The translations under genes were made by a program, and so were the position numbers. The notes under the pieces are model-generated. The model did not search any database and was not told the origin of the DNA. It was given only the letters and a program-made list of their open reading frames with translations. Below are positions 50,393 through 63,455 of a DNA stretch of 64,000 nt, in pieces (the stretch's first letter is position 1; every line of letters begins with the position of its first letter). Origin of the DNA: Trogon surrucura (Eukaryota; Chordata; Aves; Trogoniformes; Trogonidae); contig CM036619.1 in the NCBI GenBank assembly GCA_020746105.1, positions 55,412,635 through 55,476,634 on the forward strand. The letters run 5' to 3'.

Positions 50393-51796
50393 AATCATCA
50401 GTCTGTATTTACCAAGGTAGTGTTTCTGGGTAAACTCCATTGCTAATTAGAGATTTGTTTTGGAGAATGAGACACAGTGTCAATCAGTTTGATGAAGGGA
50501 GAGCTTAGGAGGTAAGCTATCTAATTTATCTTTGACTTCAATCAAGACATGTTTGTGTTTGAACAAATGAAAACAATATCAAGTTTTAGTTAATGATTAC
50601 TTGCAGTGACACTGCAGCACTGTATTTACTATTCCTAGATTCCTTCCTGCACATTTCTTGTCATTTGCAGGGAGCAGGCAGAGGTGCCGTCCTGTGAGCA
50701 GCAATTAAAATTCTTTCCCATCTGCAAAAACTCTCTGCTACTTCGCATTTCCCTTCCACTATGGTGCTGCTGAGGCGACTCTACTGCAGGTACCCCTGGG
50801 GGAACGTGCCCTCTTTGATAAGACATCAGCCTGAAGACAAGGTTTGCATCTCATGTTGAGCTGCCCATGAAGACATTGGTTTCTTTCTTTTTTTCAGTTT
50901 TTCTCATCCATAAAAAAAAAAAACCAAACCTGTCTGCTATTGCATGGACAATATAATCAAGCAAAGTTTTGGGGTTTTTTTTAAGACTTTTTTTATAAAT
51001 ACCATCGAGGAACAGAAAAAAATAGCTATCATTGCTGTAGGTTTTTTGATAAAATATCAGAAATTGCAGAAGGTTGCTCTGTCAAAGAGTCATTGAAAAC
51101 AAGCCAATTATAAAATAAAAAAGTCCACATGTAGAGTTTACACAGTCATTTTTGATGAATACTTTATAACATTTCCAAAGTGCTCTATAAATTCTGTAAG
51201 CTGATGACACAAACAACATAGAAGATTCAATTAATTGTCATAACAATGAAGCCACAAACACAAGATCCCGCAGGAAAACAAATAAACTTTAAATCCCAAC
51301 CCAGACTACCAACATGTAGGTTAAGAATTTCCTAATGAGATCTTTTTTTTTAGCACTGGTTCAGATTTCAGACACTGCTGAGTTATTTGTGACAATGCTG
51401 TTCGTTGATGGATTCTGTTCTTACAGAATATTTAATAAATTTTTTAATACTAGTACAAATGATACCTTTGTTTTAAAAGAAGTACTTAAAACGTATTGGA
51501 GAGTAAATGCTTGTAATAAAAAGTTAATTATTAAAAACGACAAGTATAAACTACAGTTAATCAATTTAACATAGTTTCACTTTTAAGACCTGTGTTCTGT
51601 TTCATTCAAAAAATCTTTCTACGTAGCGAAATCCTAAGGAAGCTCCAAGTTTCCCCGATTTTATTCTGCAGTCATTGACAACAGCCACTGGATGGCACTG
51701 CAAAACTGCAAGTCAACGCCTTTCACTCCTTTCCCTCTAACTTTCATGAATTCAAAAGCAAAGCGGAGCCCGCCAGCTTCCTCTGTACTGGTAACA

Positions 51797-51798
<2 letters not shown>

Positions 51799-51870
<72 letters not shown>

Positions 51871-51874
51871 TTAT
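51799..51874. repeat. (ATT)n microsatellite
   Basis: About 25 uninterrupted ATT units. It creates an artificial poly-leucine reading frame (TTA codons) on the plus strand. Confidence 0.95.
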
Positions 51875-51884
51875 TCATTTTTCA

Positions 51885-52065
51885 CATCTTTAGCAAGGCC
51901 CAGACGCGGTTTTGCCTGGCCCCTGCTGCTGCTCGGTGCTGCCGGTGCCGGGCGGGGGAGGCTGGGTGGGCAGCTCCGGGTGCTCCGGGTGCTTCAGGCA
52001 GACAAAACAGTCACTCTGATGGAAAAAATGATGAGCCAGGCTGTCCGCGGGGCAGCTGTCCTGTT
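51885..52065. other. Small GC/CpG-rich patch beside the ATT microsatellite
   Basis: About 180 bases with several CpGs (GACGCGG, GTGCCGGGCGGGGG, TCCGGGTGCTCCGGG, GTCCGCGGGG) in otherwise AT-rich DNA, 8.7 kb upstream of LAMA1. No coding similarity recognised. It may be a small CpG islet or regulatory element. Confidence 0.35.
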
Positions 52066-52416
52066 CCCGAACAGTTTAGCATTAGCTTATTTCATAAAGC
52101 TTGAGTTCTATGTGTTTATTTTCCACCTGCCTTATGGAGTTTACTGGCTGCCTGAACGTCCTCATCATGTGAATCGCGCCCGAAGACTGGCGGTACCGGG
52201 ATTGTTTCAGCCGCTGCTCCCCTGGCGGCGTTTTCTGCAAGAAGCAGAGTCCGGAGAAGGCTGGAGGAGTGTGGGTGGGAGAGGGGTGCGGTGGGTGCAG
52301 GAGCTCAGACGCAAAGTTACACATGAACGTGAGTACAACGGGTGATTCTCGGCTACAGCATTTCACTACCTTTAAGGTCATATAATGTCTACCTTTTGCA
52401 TAATCTCTTCGGAAAA

Positions 52417-52440
52417 CCAACCAACCAACCAACCAAACAA
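52417..52440. repeat. (CCAA)n short tandem repeat
   Basis: About five CCAA units followed by CAAAC-rich DNA. Confidence 0.85.
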
Positions 52441-55400
52441 CAAAAAAACCCCCAAAACTTTTGTGGAGCCTTTTATTCCCTCAAAACTTCTGATTTCCTC
52501 CTTCCTTCTGAGTTCCTCCTGGCACCGTACCGAATGAGCTTATTTGTATTTGACAAGTATGACACCCTGGAGGTTCATAGGTTTAATTGCTTTGCCAAGG
52601 TAACAGATTTTACTTTTATGTATTTTGTGTAATATTGTGTAATACTAACAAAATAATAAATTCCGCATCCCTTCCTGAAGCAAATATTTCATTAAAGTCA
52701 GTTTGAACTTTACCACAGGAAAAAAAAAAGTTAATAACTGAGCCTGGAATTTGGAATTAGCATGTGCCACGCTTTGCAGCGGTAACTGCAAGTGAAGCCA
52801 ACAACAGCTGAAGAATTTTGCCAGAGATCAAATCTTTTACTGGCAGTAAATAATTAATAGGCAATTGTTACTAAAAAAAAAAGACTGTAAAGAGAAGCTA
52901 ATAGTTATTAAGTTTAAATTTAAATGTCTTTTTTCCCCCTCTAATACGTATCTTAAAACACCTCTCTTCAAAGTTCATTTTTGTGCCCATGTGAATTGGC
53001 TACACATTATGAAAGACCCTTTCCAAGAATGTCTGAAACATAACAGCTATCATGACAATTTTCAGTAAATCACTCCTGGCTGGGAATCTCAGAGGAAGAG
53101 AAAATAAATGATGACTGAATTATCCTTTTATCTCTAAAAGTGATCTTTCTGAATCAGGATGGAGGCACTGTGAGAAAATGGATTTGGAGCACTTCTGTTT
53201 CTGCTATTATGGCTCCCTCTGTCTTCTGAAGAGCCAATCTCCCAAATTTTTGCTTTATGGTCAAGATTTCACAAGGCAGACATAGGAAACGGCAGTGACT
53301 TAACAAGGGGATTTGCATACAGGGTAGTAGTGGTAGCCATACACCCATTAAAGTGCTCTTGCAAAAGTGCTGAAGATCCAGAAATGCACTCTGTTTAAAA
53401 CTCAAGTGGGATCTACCGGTGTGACATGGATACAGGGAACATAAAATGGAAGTTGCATGGCTAAAATAGAAGTAACGCTTCCCAAATAAAGGCTCCAGGT
53501 ACGCAGCGGCTCTGCTCCCAGCTACCAGGTCCCCAGCAAAGCGTGGGCCACAGGGCAGAGCATGTCTGCATTGCCTACTCTCTCTCCCCCCAGGTTTTGC
53601 CTTCTTCATCTTTAGAGGCAGAGAAGGAAGAGGTGGTTGTAATCAGGATATGATTTAAAAGCACACCAGATGCTGCCTGTTGAGCCAAATGCTCCTTTCT
53701 GGCCAGACCACACCTACTCAACACCTTTCATTCACAGAAAGATGGATGTTTGATTTCTGAGTATGTTTCCAGATGGCATCACCTGGTTCGTAGACAGCAA
53801 AATTAAGCACATGCCATAGCTTTTTAGTTTTTCTAAAAAAAGGTGTCTGGCCAGACTTCACAGGTAGTCCCAGTCCAGCTGGAAGAGCAAGGAACACAGA
53901 GCCAGTGGTGGGTAATGCCAGAAGCCACTTTGTGATGTTAAAGATCCCAGTTTCAACATCTCTGTGAATAAAAAATATTCTGACACCATGCCATAGTATT
54001 ATAACTGGTTTCCAAGTCTTCTTTTTTCCAATCCGAATGCAAGCAGAATTTGAGTACTTCCGAGTACTACACACGTCGTTTATTCATATTTTAATCACAT
54101 CACCATTTGAGGCAATCAATAAAAATACAACTACTGAACTGTACATATGTTTCAGTAGATTTAAGTACCTATTATTATGTAATCAATGAAGTATTTTGAT
54201 GGCTCCTTTATACTCTACTAGGATGCTCAGTGGTTTAGAGAGGAGAAATCTCACAAAGAAATCTTGCAATGGCAAGACTTACACAAAACATGATTCCTAT
54301 AGTCCAGTGCCATCTGCATGTTCCCTAAAAGTCTTTGAATTAATACTTTAAATATTTGTAATGTGACTCCTTTTCCTAGCTTTTGTCAGGAAGCAATCGT
54401 CTTTCAGTTAATAAGTTATATCATGTACATTTAATAACTTCAGCAGACTGTGCAAATCTCTGTTCCATGAAGACGTAGATTCACACATTTCTGTCTCAAC
54501 TGCCACAACAACTGAACAACTTAAATGGATGTTGTACAGTTATTTGCCTCTAAAATGTCAACAGGGAATTTAAATAAAAGGAAATTAGCTGTTCAGGCAT
54601 AGTTTTCTATTAGTCAGCAGACAAAGCTCTTTCTAGTGTCAGAAGTATAGAAAGATGCAATGATGTGATTGTAAGAGTCTGTAAGAAAGCTACCCCATTT
54701 TTCATTTTCAAACACACGTGAATGTTTAAGATGCGAAACCAGAGGGTCACATTCCATCTGAAAATTCACAGGTGTGACTTCCAAAATAAACAGCGTTGAC
54801 TGACACGGCTGCTGAATTTGGCCTGTTGTTTAAAAAAGATTTTTGGCCGATTAACCCCCAGAATACAAAATACCTTCACACAATCACAGGTGTTCTCGCA
54901 TTACCTAAATGCAATGGATTGCATAAAAATGTTTTTTAATTCTAAAACATAAGAATTTTAATAATCGTGCTGGTAATATACAGCGTAGCTCCATACCTTG
55001 TGAAAATAGTGGCGACCTACAAAGAGATAGACCTAGAGATCATACTGATGGCCAGCACTACGCTTATGCTTTTCTTAAAAAAAAATTTTTTCACCTTATT
55101 GCTGTATCACATGTATTCTTCTGAAACAAAGCTCCTCTGTCAACACTTGTATTAGTAGTCCCCAAGTAGCCTAAGTGTCTCAGAAAATCAGTCTTCATAA
55201 GGGGCCACTCCTGCCTTCAAGTCAGGGCAGAGTGGGAACTAGAGCAAATGAAGTGCTGCCAAAGCTTACTCCTCAGCTGACTTGTGCAGTGGAAATTATG
55301 GTCATGGGTGGCTCCACTCAGTGTGGAGCACGTCAGGAGGAGGCTGGAGATTGTTGTCGTGATGCCTTGCTTAACTCTATTTCTTTTTTTTTTTAAAAAA

Positions 55401-58400
55401 AAACATGTAGTAGTAAAATTAATACTTCCTGAGCGCCCTACCTATAGTAGTGGAAGAAATAACAAATCCGCTTCAGTCAGAGAGTACAATCATTCTTCCT
55501 AAGTTAGTCAGGAAGAAACTGACTCTGTAGCACTGCCGGACACCGTGCATCAGTCCTGTGGTAAAATCACAGAGGAAGTCAGCAAAGCTTTTCTAATAAT
55601 AACAAAGTTGGGAAGAACGTTTGCCAGGCTGTGAAATTAGAGAAAGACCATTAGTCTATCACAGCTGATACTCTCACAAATGAGTGGTGCTGAGCTGTGC
55701 TTATTACATAGCAACAGCATGTCTTACAAAATCAGTTATCATTTTTTCAGCAGATGTTACGTGCTGCACATAGACAACTCAAATGACAGTCCTTCTTCCG
55801 GTGCTTTTCAGTGTTTGCCTGGATAGTTCAATAAGTTATCCAGATACCACTACTGCAAGGGTATGTTATGGTTGTATACCACTGCTAATGGAGAATTCCC
55901 CTTAATTTATGACTTCTACCTTTACAGCATCTTTTTTTATTAAAGCGTTTATTTGAAAACTAATAAAGCATGTAAACATTATAGTAAGAGCTAAATTTTG
56001 TTTATGAGATTTACTAGAGAGAGACTTTGGGCTGACATAACTAACATCTCTAACTAGTGAATTATTGTACTTCGTAGACAGCTGATCCAGGAGAACATCA
56101 GTGACTATCAGTATTAAAAGACAACATGCTGTGGCCAGCGCAGTCCGGTTTACCTATGTCCATACTTGTACAAATAGTTTTGCTGGTTAGAAACAGAAAA
56201 AAAATATATTTGGCTTCTGGGTCTTTCTGTACGAGACCTGGCTGGTGCATAGTCCTTTTGGCCCTATCCTCAGTAGCAGGATAGCAGCAGGTGCCTTGGA
56301 GGAAGGTGAGTTCACATCAGATTGGTAGATCCTTAGGCTGCCCTTCAGTTTAGAATTTCCTAATCCTCAGCACCTACAGCCTGTCTTATTCTCTGGGGCC
56401 TGAGATGTTTTCTAGAGCCTTAGATAACACTGGCAGGTGAAATTGTCCTGAAAAATCAGCATAATTCTTAAGTCTCTGTTTTGCTCTATCCAAATTTGTG
56501 GCCCCTTATTTTATGTCTACCCATGTGCTTCTTTCTTCCTGCACTTCTTACAGGGTTAGCAATTTACAACAGCTTTGAGCAGCACAAAACAATTCCCTCC
56601 CTGTTAAAATGCTGATTCAGAGTAATTATTGCTCTTGGGTGCGTGTAATTTACAGGATAATCATGCAGCTTTCTGTTGCTTACATTCGCCTTTTCCCTCT
56701 CATTTAGGAGGCAGCCTTGTTCAGCACAAACATTCGTACAACTCATATATGAGAGGGCATATCCTTGACTTATCATCATCAGTGATTTTTTTCACTTGAC
56801 AGGTTGAAAAATGCATACACCTATTTTCTCTGATGGTTCCCTTATCACCGTGGGCCTTCCTGAGGCTAAGTCCACTCAACCATTCAATTTTGATTCTGGA
56901 AGCAATGTTAAGGCCATTAACTGTGTCCACATACAGATGCTGTTATAAAACTTGACATGCTTATTAATCATAAATTCAGTAGACATTCTGCTTCAATCTT
57001 TCTAGGGTCTGCTTATGCTTCATTTATGATGTAAAATGGGGGTTTGGGGCGAAGGTGCTGTATTTTTAGATCAGTATTCATGTCAGGTAGCAGACGATGT
57101 TCAGTATTTCCATATTGGTTTCCACCGAGGGAAGAGCCCTTAGCTTTTTTCCACTCGTATTGCACATAGTCTGCTCCAGAGTGAGACAGTGAAAAAGTAC
57201 AGCTAGAGAAGTTCAAGCACAGGTGGCTGCAGATAAATGTTTGCTCTGCCTTATCACTGTTCCTTTGTCACCATATATTACCCAATATTACTCCAGTATA
57301 ATGACACCATCCTTTGAGGGGTAAGTAAAAATAGCATATTAAGAAATGTTTTTCTTGCTGCTCCACTTTAAAAGCCACTGCACCAGTGGCTTTTGAAGTG
57401 AAGCTGCCACAATCTATATTCCTGAAATGTTACCTGTCTAAACCCATAGAGCACTTGTGGTTTCCAGGCTGCTGGTTAAATATACCTCACAAAGATCATG
57501 TGTGTATTTTCATTTTTGGATTGCCAGGCTGACTCCATAAGACATTTGTAACAAATTGTGTGTCCATCCTCGTCATATGAAACAGCTTAGCCAACTTTAT
57601 TAGCCTTGGAAAACTTGAATCCATTTCCATGAATGGGGAAGGGAAACGGATCGGAGCCCTCTGCTAGCATCTGCCAGCACATTACTCTGAGCCCACCAGC
57701 TCACATTATGTCTGCATCCAGCCCTGGCTAGAGATGAGATTTCTTTTCACTTGGAAAACAATTGTCTGCAACTCTGTTATAATTGCATTTTCCTCTGATT
57801 GCCTACATTTGTTCAAACCCAATAAACTAAAAGTGAAATTCAGTGAGGCAGAAAACGTGTAGATCAGCACCAAAGAAAATGTGAATGCAGTGGCCTGTGG
57901 ACTGAGGCTCCTGAATTTTGCACATGTAGAGGAGGTGGAGGCAGTAGGAGAGGAGGTCACATTTAAGACCACAGCATAGGAAAAGACAATATGAGTCACC
58001 AGGTTTTCAGATCTCACAGGCAACCATATCACACAATGCCTTTCAACAGTCTATTGAGCTCTGGGTGTAGTAAATTTTCATTACAAATGCACAGGCTGGC
58101 ACTGTTGTTTCAAATTCTTTGCAAATACCGCTTGTCATCTTCCTCAGCCCAGAAAGATAAGATTAAAAATAAAACACTCCAACCTTTGCCCTGCTCACTC
58201 CAATACAACCTCCGGTTTTAATTTAATTCTCAAATTTTTATATTGCCATTTGTGTCCTTCTGAGCCACACATCTTTTTCTTCCTTTTTGAAAAAGCATGC
58301 CTGGTCGTTAGCTGACCTGGCCACACATCAGCTTGCCCCAACGGCTGCCGAATGTGCTGTCATTCCACCTCAGGTGGAATCATTAACTACAATATCCTGT

Positions 58401-60138
58401 CTTCCCACAGTTCAATAAGTGCTGAAACCCTGTGGTTGTACACCACAATTAATGTGATGTTCAGGTACAGAACAGATTCATATTTGATTCTATCGGGAAG
58501 TTGCTCATTAGAGGTTGTAAAATAAGAGAGATTATGATTGTGGGTGGGCTTTTCTTCTATTTTCTTTTTTCTTTTCCCTGTACTTTAGCTCCAAGATCTT
58601 ATTTTCCCTTTGATTTGTTCTATTTTATTACTTTTAAGGTAATTTTTTTATGTGCAAGTCGCTTTTCATGTGCTTTTTTCACCTACTGGGCTATACCTTC
58701 TGCCTTGGGGCTGTGCTCTGTGTGATGCCTTTAGCTCCCCTTCACTGCAGCTTGACTCAGATCTCACCAGCCTTTGTTTGCCCATACAGTAACCCAAATA
58801 ATTCCATAGGACTTCAAATATTTCTGTCATACTAATGATACCTAGATGCATTGCTTTACCGATTTCTTGAGAGGTTTTATTTGTTCATTCAAGCCCTTTG
58901 AAGCTTAGCATCCAGTATGTTTTCTTAAGTTAGAGCTTGGAAATTTAAAAGTCAAGCTATTAATTGTCAGCATCGAGTCGTCAAATGTCTAGAGGGATGT
59001 CTGCCCTTTCATTTGATAATGTCTCTACTAAATCCCAAACTGAGATGCTGGTACGTGTTTTAGGGAGCTTTAATTAGATTCTGTTTTATCATTTATCAGG
59101 CATGTGAAGGTAAATGCAGTATTTCTTATATCAGTAAAATTTGTGTAAGAGTCATGGATCTGGGATTAAGGCTCCACAGCAGCTTTGATTGAATTACTTC
59201 CTAAGTTCTTTTTTGCAATCATTATTGTAATGGACTCTGGACGGAAATAGCTAACCTTTCACACTGGGTCACGTTGATTTGCAGTACTGATTTGCCAAAT
59301 TTCACAAGGACTAAGACAAAGAGGGCTTGTGCTTTCAGTTGGAGAAGCATGCATTTATCTTACACACAAAATCAGACATGAGAAACTGCATCATTTGGTG
59401 TTTGATTTTATTTCTAAAATACGTTTACATCTTCTTTCTGGCTTTGTCCCTTAAGACTTTACGATAAAACCGCATTTTCAAACATATTTAAATTATTAGA
59501 ATGGAGAAGAAGAAAATCGGCACATTAGCAATGGACTTTGTAATACATAATACGGAGTCGCCTCAGCTTTACTGTGGCGGGAAGAGAACCTCATGGATCC
59601 AGATCACAGACACATTGACATTAAAAATGCCTGGAGATAATTGTTTTAAAAACAGTTTATCAAAACCAGCATATTGGCAGACTGAGCAGGGAGATTCTGT
59701 AAGATTCTTAGTAGATAATGCTGAATTAATGATCTAGCTTAAATCCCATCTGTCTCTAAACTACAGGTTCTACACTTAGGACTCCATGGAAATGCTTCTC
59801 TCTGCTCAGGACCTTCAGAGTAATTTCTACCTTTTGTTTCCAGAACAGACCGTGGATTTCCAGATTCCAGAAAAGTAAGTAACTCCGGTGACCCATTAAA
59901 TATAAAATACTTCAACAGTCTTTGAAGGAAGGACTGGGAGTTCTGCCAGCAGACCATAGATTCATGCTTATTTTTGGATTCTCTGCACCCACAGATGTTT
60001 AAGAAAAACTTGCTAATTTGAGGAACAGCTTTAGGAGAGGTGAGGAGGTGGAGATATTCCCTCATCCCAGAGTGACACATAGGCCCTGGTCACAAAATGC
60101 TTCAGAGAGCCGGGAACTGTACACCCCAGGAAGGTGAA
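52441..60138. other. Intergenic flank, no gene recognised
   Basis: AT-rich DNA with A/T runs. A 37-base hairpin at 57364-57400 is listed separately. Open frames of up to about 150 codons (53154-53609, minus) show no recognisable similarity. Confidence 0.6.
57364..57400. repeat. 17-base near-perfect inverted repeat (hairpin)
   Basis: The left arm CACTTTAAAAGCCACTG (57364-57380) and right arm CAGTGGCTTTTGAAGTG (57384-57400) pair at all positions except one, which would be a G-U wobble in RNA. The loop is CAC (57381-57383). Confidence 0.9.
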
Positions 60139-60404
60139 AGGAAGGAAGGACGGAAGGACGGAAGGACGGAAGGAAGGACGGAAGGACGGACGGAAGGACG
60201 GAAGGACGGACAGGCGGAAGGACGGACGGAAGGACGGAAGGACGGAAGGACGGACGGACGGAAGGAAGGAAGGAAGGACGGAAGGACGGAAGGAAGGACG
60301 GAAGGACGGAAGGACGGAAGGACAGAAGGAAGGAAGGAAGGAAGGAAGGAAGGAAGGAAGGAAGGAAGGAAGGAAGGAAGGAAGGAAGGAAGGAAGGAAG
60401 GAAG
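60139..60404. repeat. GGAA/GGAC tetranucleotide microsatellite
   Basis: 266 bases of 4-base units. From 60139 to about 60324 GGAA and GGAC units are mixed; from about 60325 to 60404 there are some 20 pure GGAA units. The GGAC units create regular CpGs. All long open frames over it (Arg/Lys/Glu/Gly on plus, Pro/Ser/Leu/Phe on minus) are artefacts. Confidence 0.97.
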
Positions 60405-60989
60405 CAGTGCTGCATTCTGCATGAAGGCCAACTGTTGAATACTTAGATGATCTGACTCCTTCTGTGAGACAGGCCAAGAAACAGCCTTTTTTAGTTCAGA
60501 TTAGATTTAGACAAGGAAAATTCAGGCTCTTTCTTTTACTTTCCAAGAATTGGTATTTTCTTTCTTATGATGCATTCAGAGTGTAACAAAATTACCTTCC
60601 AGAGCTCTATGAAAAAGATTACCTGTGGCAGAGGTGATGTGGCAGCTGTTATACTAAAAGGTATTTCATCCAGATTGGACAACCTGTTCCAACATTTTTT
60701 TTTCAGTTTGATTCAGAAAGCCACAGACCACAAGTAGCATTCAGCCAACATCCATATTGCTAACAGGCAGGTACAGGCTATTTTATGGGTGTTTATGAAT
60801 GTAGATGTGACTGTTCATAAACATAGTGATGAATAATGGAACAGGGAATGCTTTCTGTACTGCAATGTTATTCTCCATGTAATGACTTCAAATATGCTTA
60901 TGAATGATGTCAAATCTGTCACCACACTGGCCACAAGAGGAGGAGAAGGCAGAGACAGAGAGGCTGTGTGCTGGTGACCAGAAAAGCAT

Positions 60990-61064
60990 GACAGAGGGGT
61001 TGGACTAAATGATCTTTGAGGTCCCTTCCAACCTTTAACATTTTGTGATTCTGTGATTCTGTGA
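60990..61064 (+). mobile_element. CR1 LINE 3' end, short fragment
   Basis: About 75 bases of the CR1 3' end: GGGGTTGGACTAAATGATCT, GAGGTCCCTTCCAACC, then the 8-base tail unit GATTCTGT repeated. Severely 5'-truncated, plus orientation. Confidence 0.9.
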
Positions 61065-63033
61065 CAGGACTTTTGGTTTACTGCTGCGGGATGGTGCACG
61101 GCATGTTCATGCGTGGAACTCTCCTTTCCTTGCAGAGGAGTCAGAAACCACCAAAGTCAAGTGGGTTTTCTTGGTGCCTGGGAGAACTATCATGGGCACA
61201 GGAAGAACAGTCACCTTGGAGGACATGAGTAATCCTGCAGTGCAGAGTCATGGGTTGCTTCTGTTCAACATAGCCGGATAGACCAGATATTTGTCTTGTG
61301 TACACACAGGGAAAGTGTGGCATAAGTAGGAGCTGACCAACCAGTCATTTACGCATTAGCTGAAATTTCAAAATACTTCTGCAAGTTTAGAGAAGAGTAA
61401 TAAAAACTTCTGTAATTCCATGTAACATGAGAGTCACTGCTGGCCGCTCATGCTGCTCATCAGGAGGAATCAGGCATCCCATTTCTAGCCTGTATACACA
61501 CACAAAATTAAAAGTCTTTTTTTTTTTTTTTTCTGTACTATCGGTAGTTTGAGCTTCTGTCAAGAGGTTTGCAGAAGAACTTTTTCAAAGCTCATGTTAA
61601 ATGAGTCCCTGTGCAGGCAGTCATTCACCTCCAGGTCCAATTCTTCATGGGTCAGGCGGTCCAGCAACTCCACATGAGATCTTAATAAAACATTCCAGGA
61701 AAGCTCCAAGCACCCAGGCATTAAAGGCTGTTAATAGCACCAGAATTAAAAATAAATTAACAGGAAATCTGAAATTGCCTTAATAATTGTTCCTGTCTGG
61801 TGTCACATCTCATAAATCTCAAATTACCTTTGAAATCTTAGTATTTCAGAATAGGTACAACATCAACAAACCAGCAAAAAGTAGTTAAAAACCTAAAAAT
61901 TTGCTTCCTTAGCACTAAGACCAGAGGATATCTTTGACAGCTTGCACGGCACTGACACTTTTAAAACCTTTATTTACTTCAGAGGAAAGGAACAACGCAA
62001 GAGAAGATGGTTTAGCAGCTGCAGTTGTATTTGTGGTGAATATTTCTCTAGCATGACTGTTGCTTTCTGCTGAACTTGAAAAGAATTAACACTTTTTAAC
62101 CAAAGCATCCTTCCTGTCACAGGAAGGGTTAAGTAGTTCCTGCATCCTCATTTAGCCAGGTGTTTCTTATAACATCTAGATAATGAATGAATATTTCTTC
62201 TGAAAGAATATAGGTTGAACTTCGCAGCAGTTTAGCAAAGGCTATGCTTAAAGATTTCAAGTATTCCTTGTTATGTTAATACATTTTTTTTTTAGTAAAG
62301 CTGAGCCAGAAGACCTATATAAGATTTCTCCACAGAGAACATGACATTTGCTTCAAAATCAATTGTGAACCTATAGGTATATGCTGATGAAACTATAGGT
62401 ATCTATTGTATGCTCACCAGTTTAAAAGACAGTGACAGAATTTGGTATTGCAGGAAAACAAAATTTAAATTCAGTATGTCAAGATGTGGTTTCATTAAAA
62501 GCCTGATGCTATCAGGTATTTCAACAAAAGCTCAAACCCTATGGAAAAGTAATTATGTGATGATCTCAACTTTTATTTAAAAACAATGCAGTCATCTAGT
62601 CCCCTCACTCAGCTGCAGAGAAAAGCTTGAAAATGTTTCCCAAGTGTATTCTAGAGATTCCAAACTTGCAGGCAAATAAAGGACCCTGTAGATAATAGAC
62701 TTTAAAATTCTAGGTCTTTGTGTACTTGTCTTACAGTTTTTTCCCAGAGCTGACAACTCTGCTTCTTTCAAGAAAAAAAAAAATCTAATCATTTGCATTG
62801 TCAAAAATGTCAGAAAATATAGCTTGTCATTTTTGTCAGCTTATAAGTTTTTTATCATTGCTAATAGTGCAGTTTCTCTTATTATATTAGACTATGAAGT
62901 TTTTTCAGGAAGTTTTCTGTCATTTTTCCCCCCTGCACATTAAGGTTTTTGTTCAATCCATGAAACAATTATGAACTACACTGTATCATGTAAATCCTAC
63001 TGATTTGGATTTTTTTCACCTGCTAAATTTCAT
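61065..63033. other. Intergenic flank between two CR1 fragments
   Basis: No gene recognised; AT-rich with an 18-base T run near 61517-61534. Confidence 0.6.
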
Positions 63034-63455
63034 GGATTCATAGAATGGCTTGGGTTCTAAGACCTGAAAGTCTATCCACCTTAAAGACCATCTAAAGACT
63101 CCCCAACCACCTGCCATGGGCAGGGACACCTCCCACTAGACCAGGTTGCTCAAAGCCTCATCCACTGGCCTCAGACACTTCAAGGGATGAGGCATCCACA
63201 ACTTCTCTGGGCAAACTCTTCCAGTGTCTCATCACCCTCACAGAAAATAATTTCTTCCTAATACCTAATCTACATCTATTCTCTTTCAGTTTAAAGCCAT
63301 TACCTTTCATCCAATGCCTACACTCCCTGATAAAGAGTCCCTGCCCTTCTCTCCTGTAGGCCCCCTTCAGATACTGAAAGGCTGCTCTGAGGTCTCCCTG
63401 AAGGCTTTTCTTCTCCAGGCTGAACAACTTGGCTGAAATGAATTTCTGCCTTCTG
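63034..63455 (-). mobile_element. CR1 LINE fragment, minus strand
   Basis: About 420 bases of antisense CR1. The minus strand encodes the ORF2 C-terminus: LFSLEKKSLQGDLRAAFQYL, then IRKKLFSVRVMRHWKSLPRE. At the left end the tail reads ATTCATAGAATGGCTTGGGTT, the reverse of the usual CR1 3' end. The wording differs from the 10-11 kb copies, so it belongs to another CR1 subfamily. Its right edge is approximate. Confidence 0.88.

Noticed and set aside
51692-52345. A 217-codon plus-strand frame with a long poly-leucine stretch that looks like a membrane segment
   Set aside because: The leucines are TTA codons of an ATT microsatellite; the rest has no similarity.
53154-53609. A 151-codon minus-strand frame
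   Set aside because: No recognisable domain or composition of a real protein and no promoter or splice context; length is within chance for balanced composition.
60031-60477. Overlapping frames rich in PSFLPSF or in KEGRKEG
   Set aside because: Translation artefacts of the GGAA/GGAC microsatellite.
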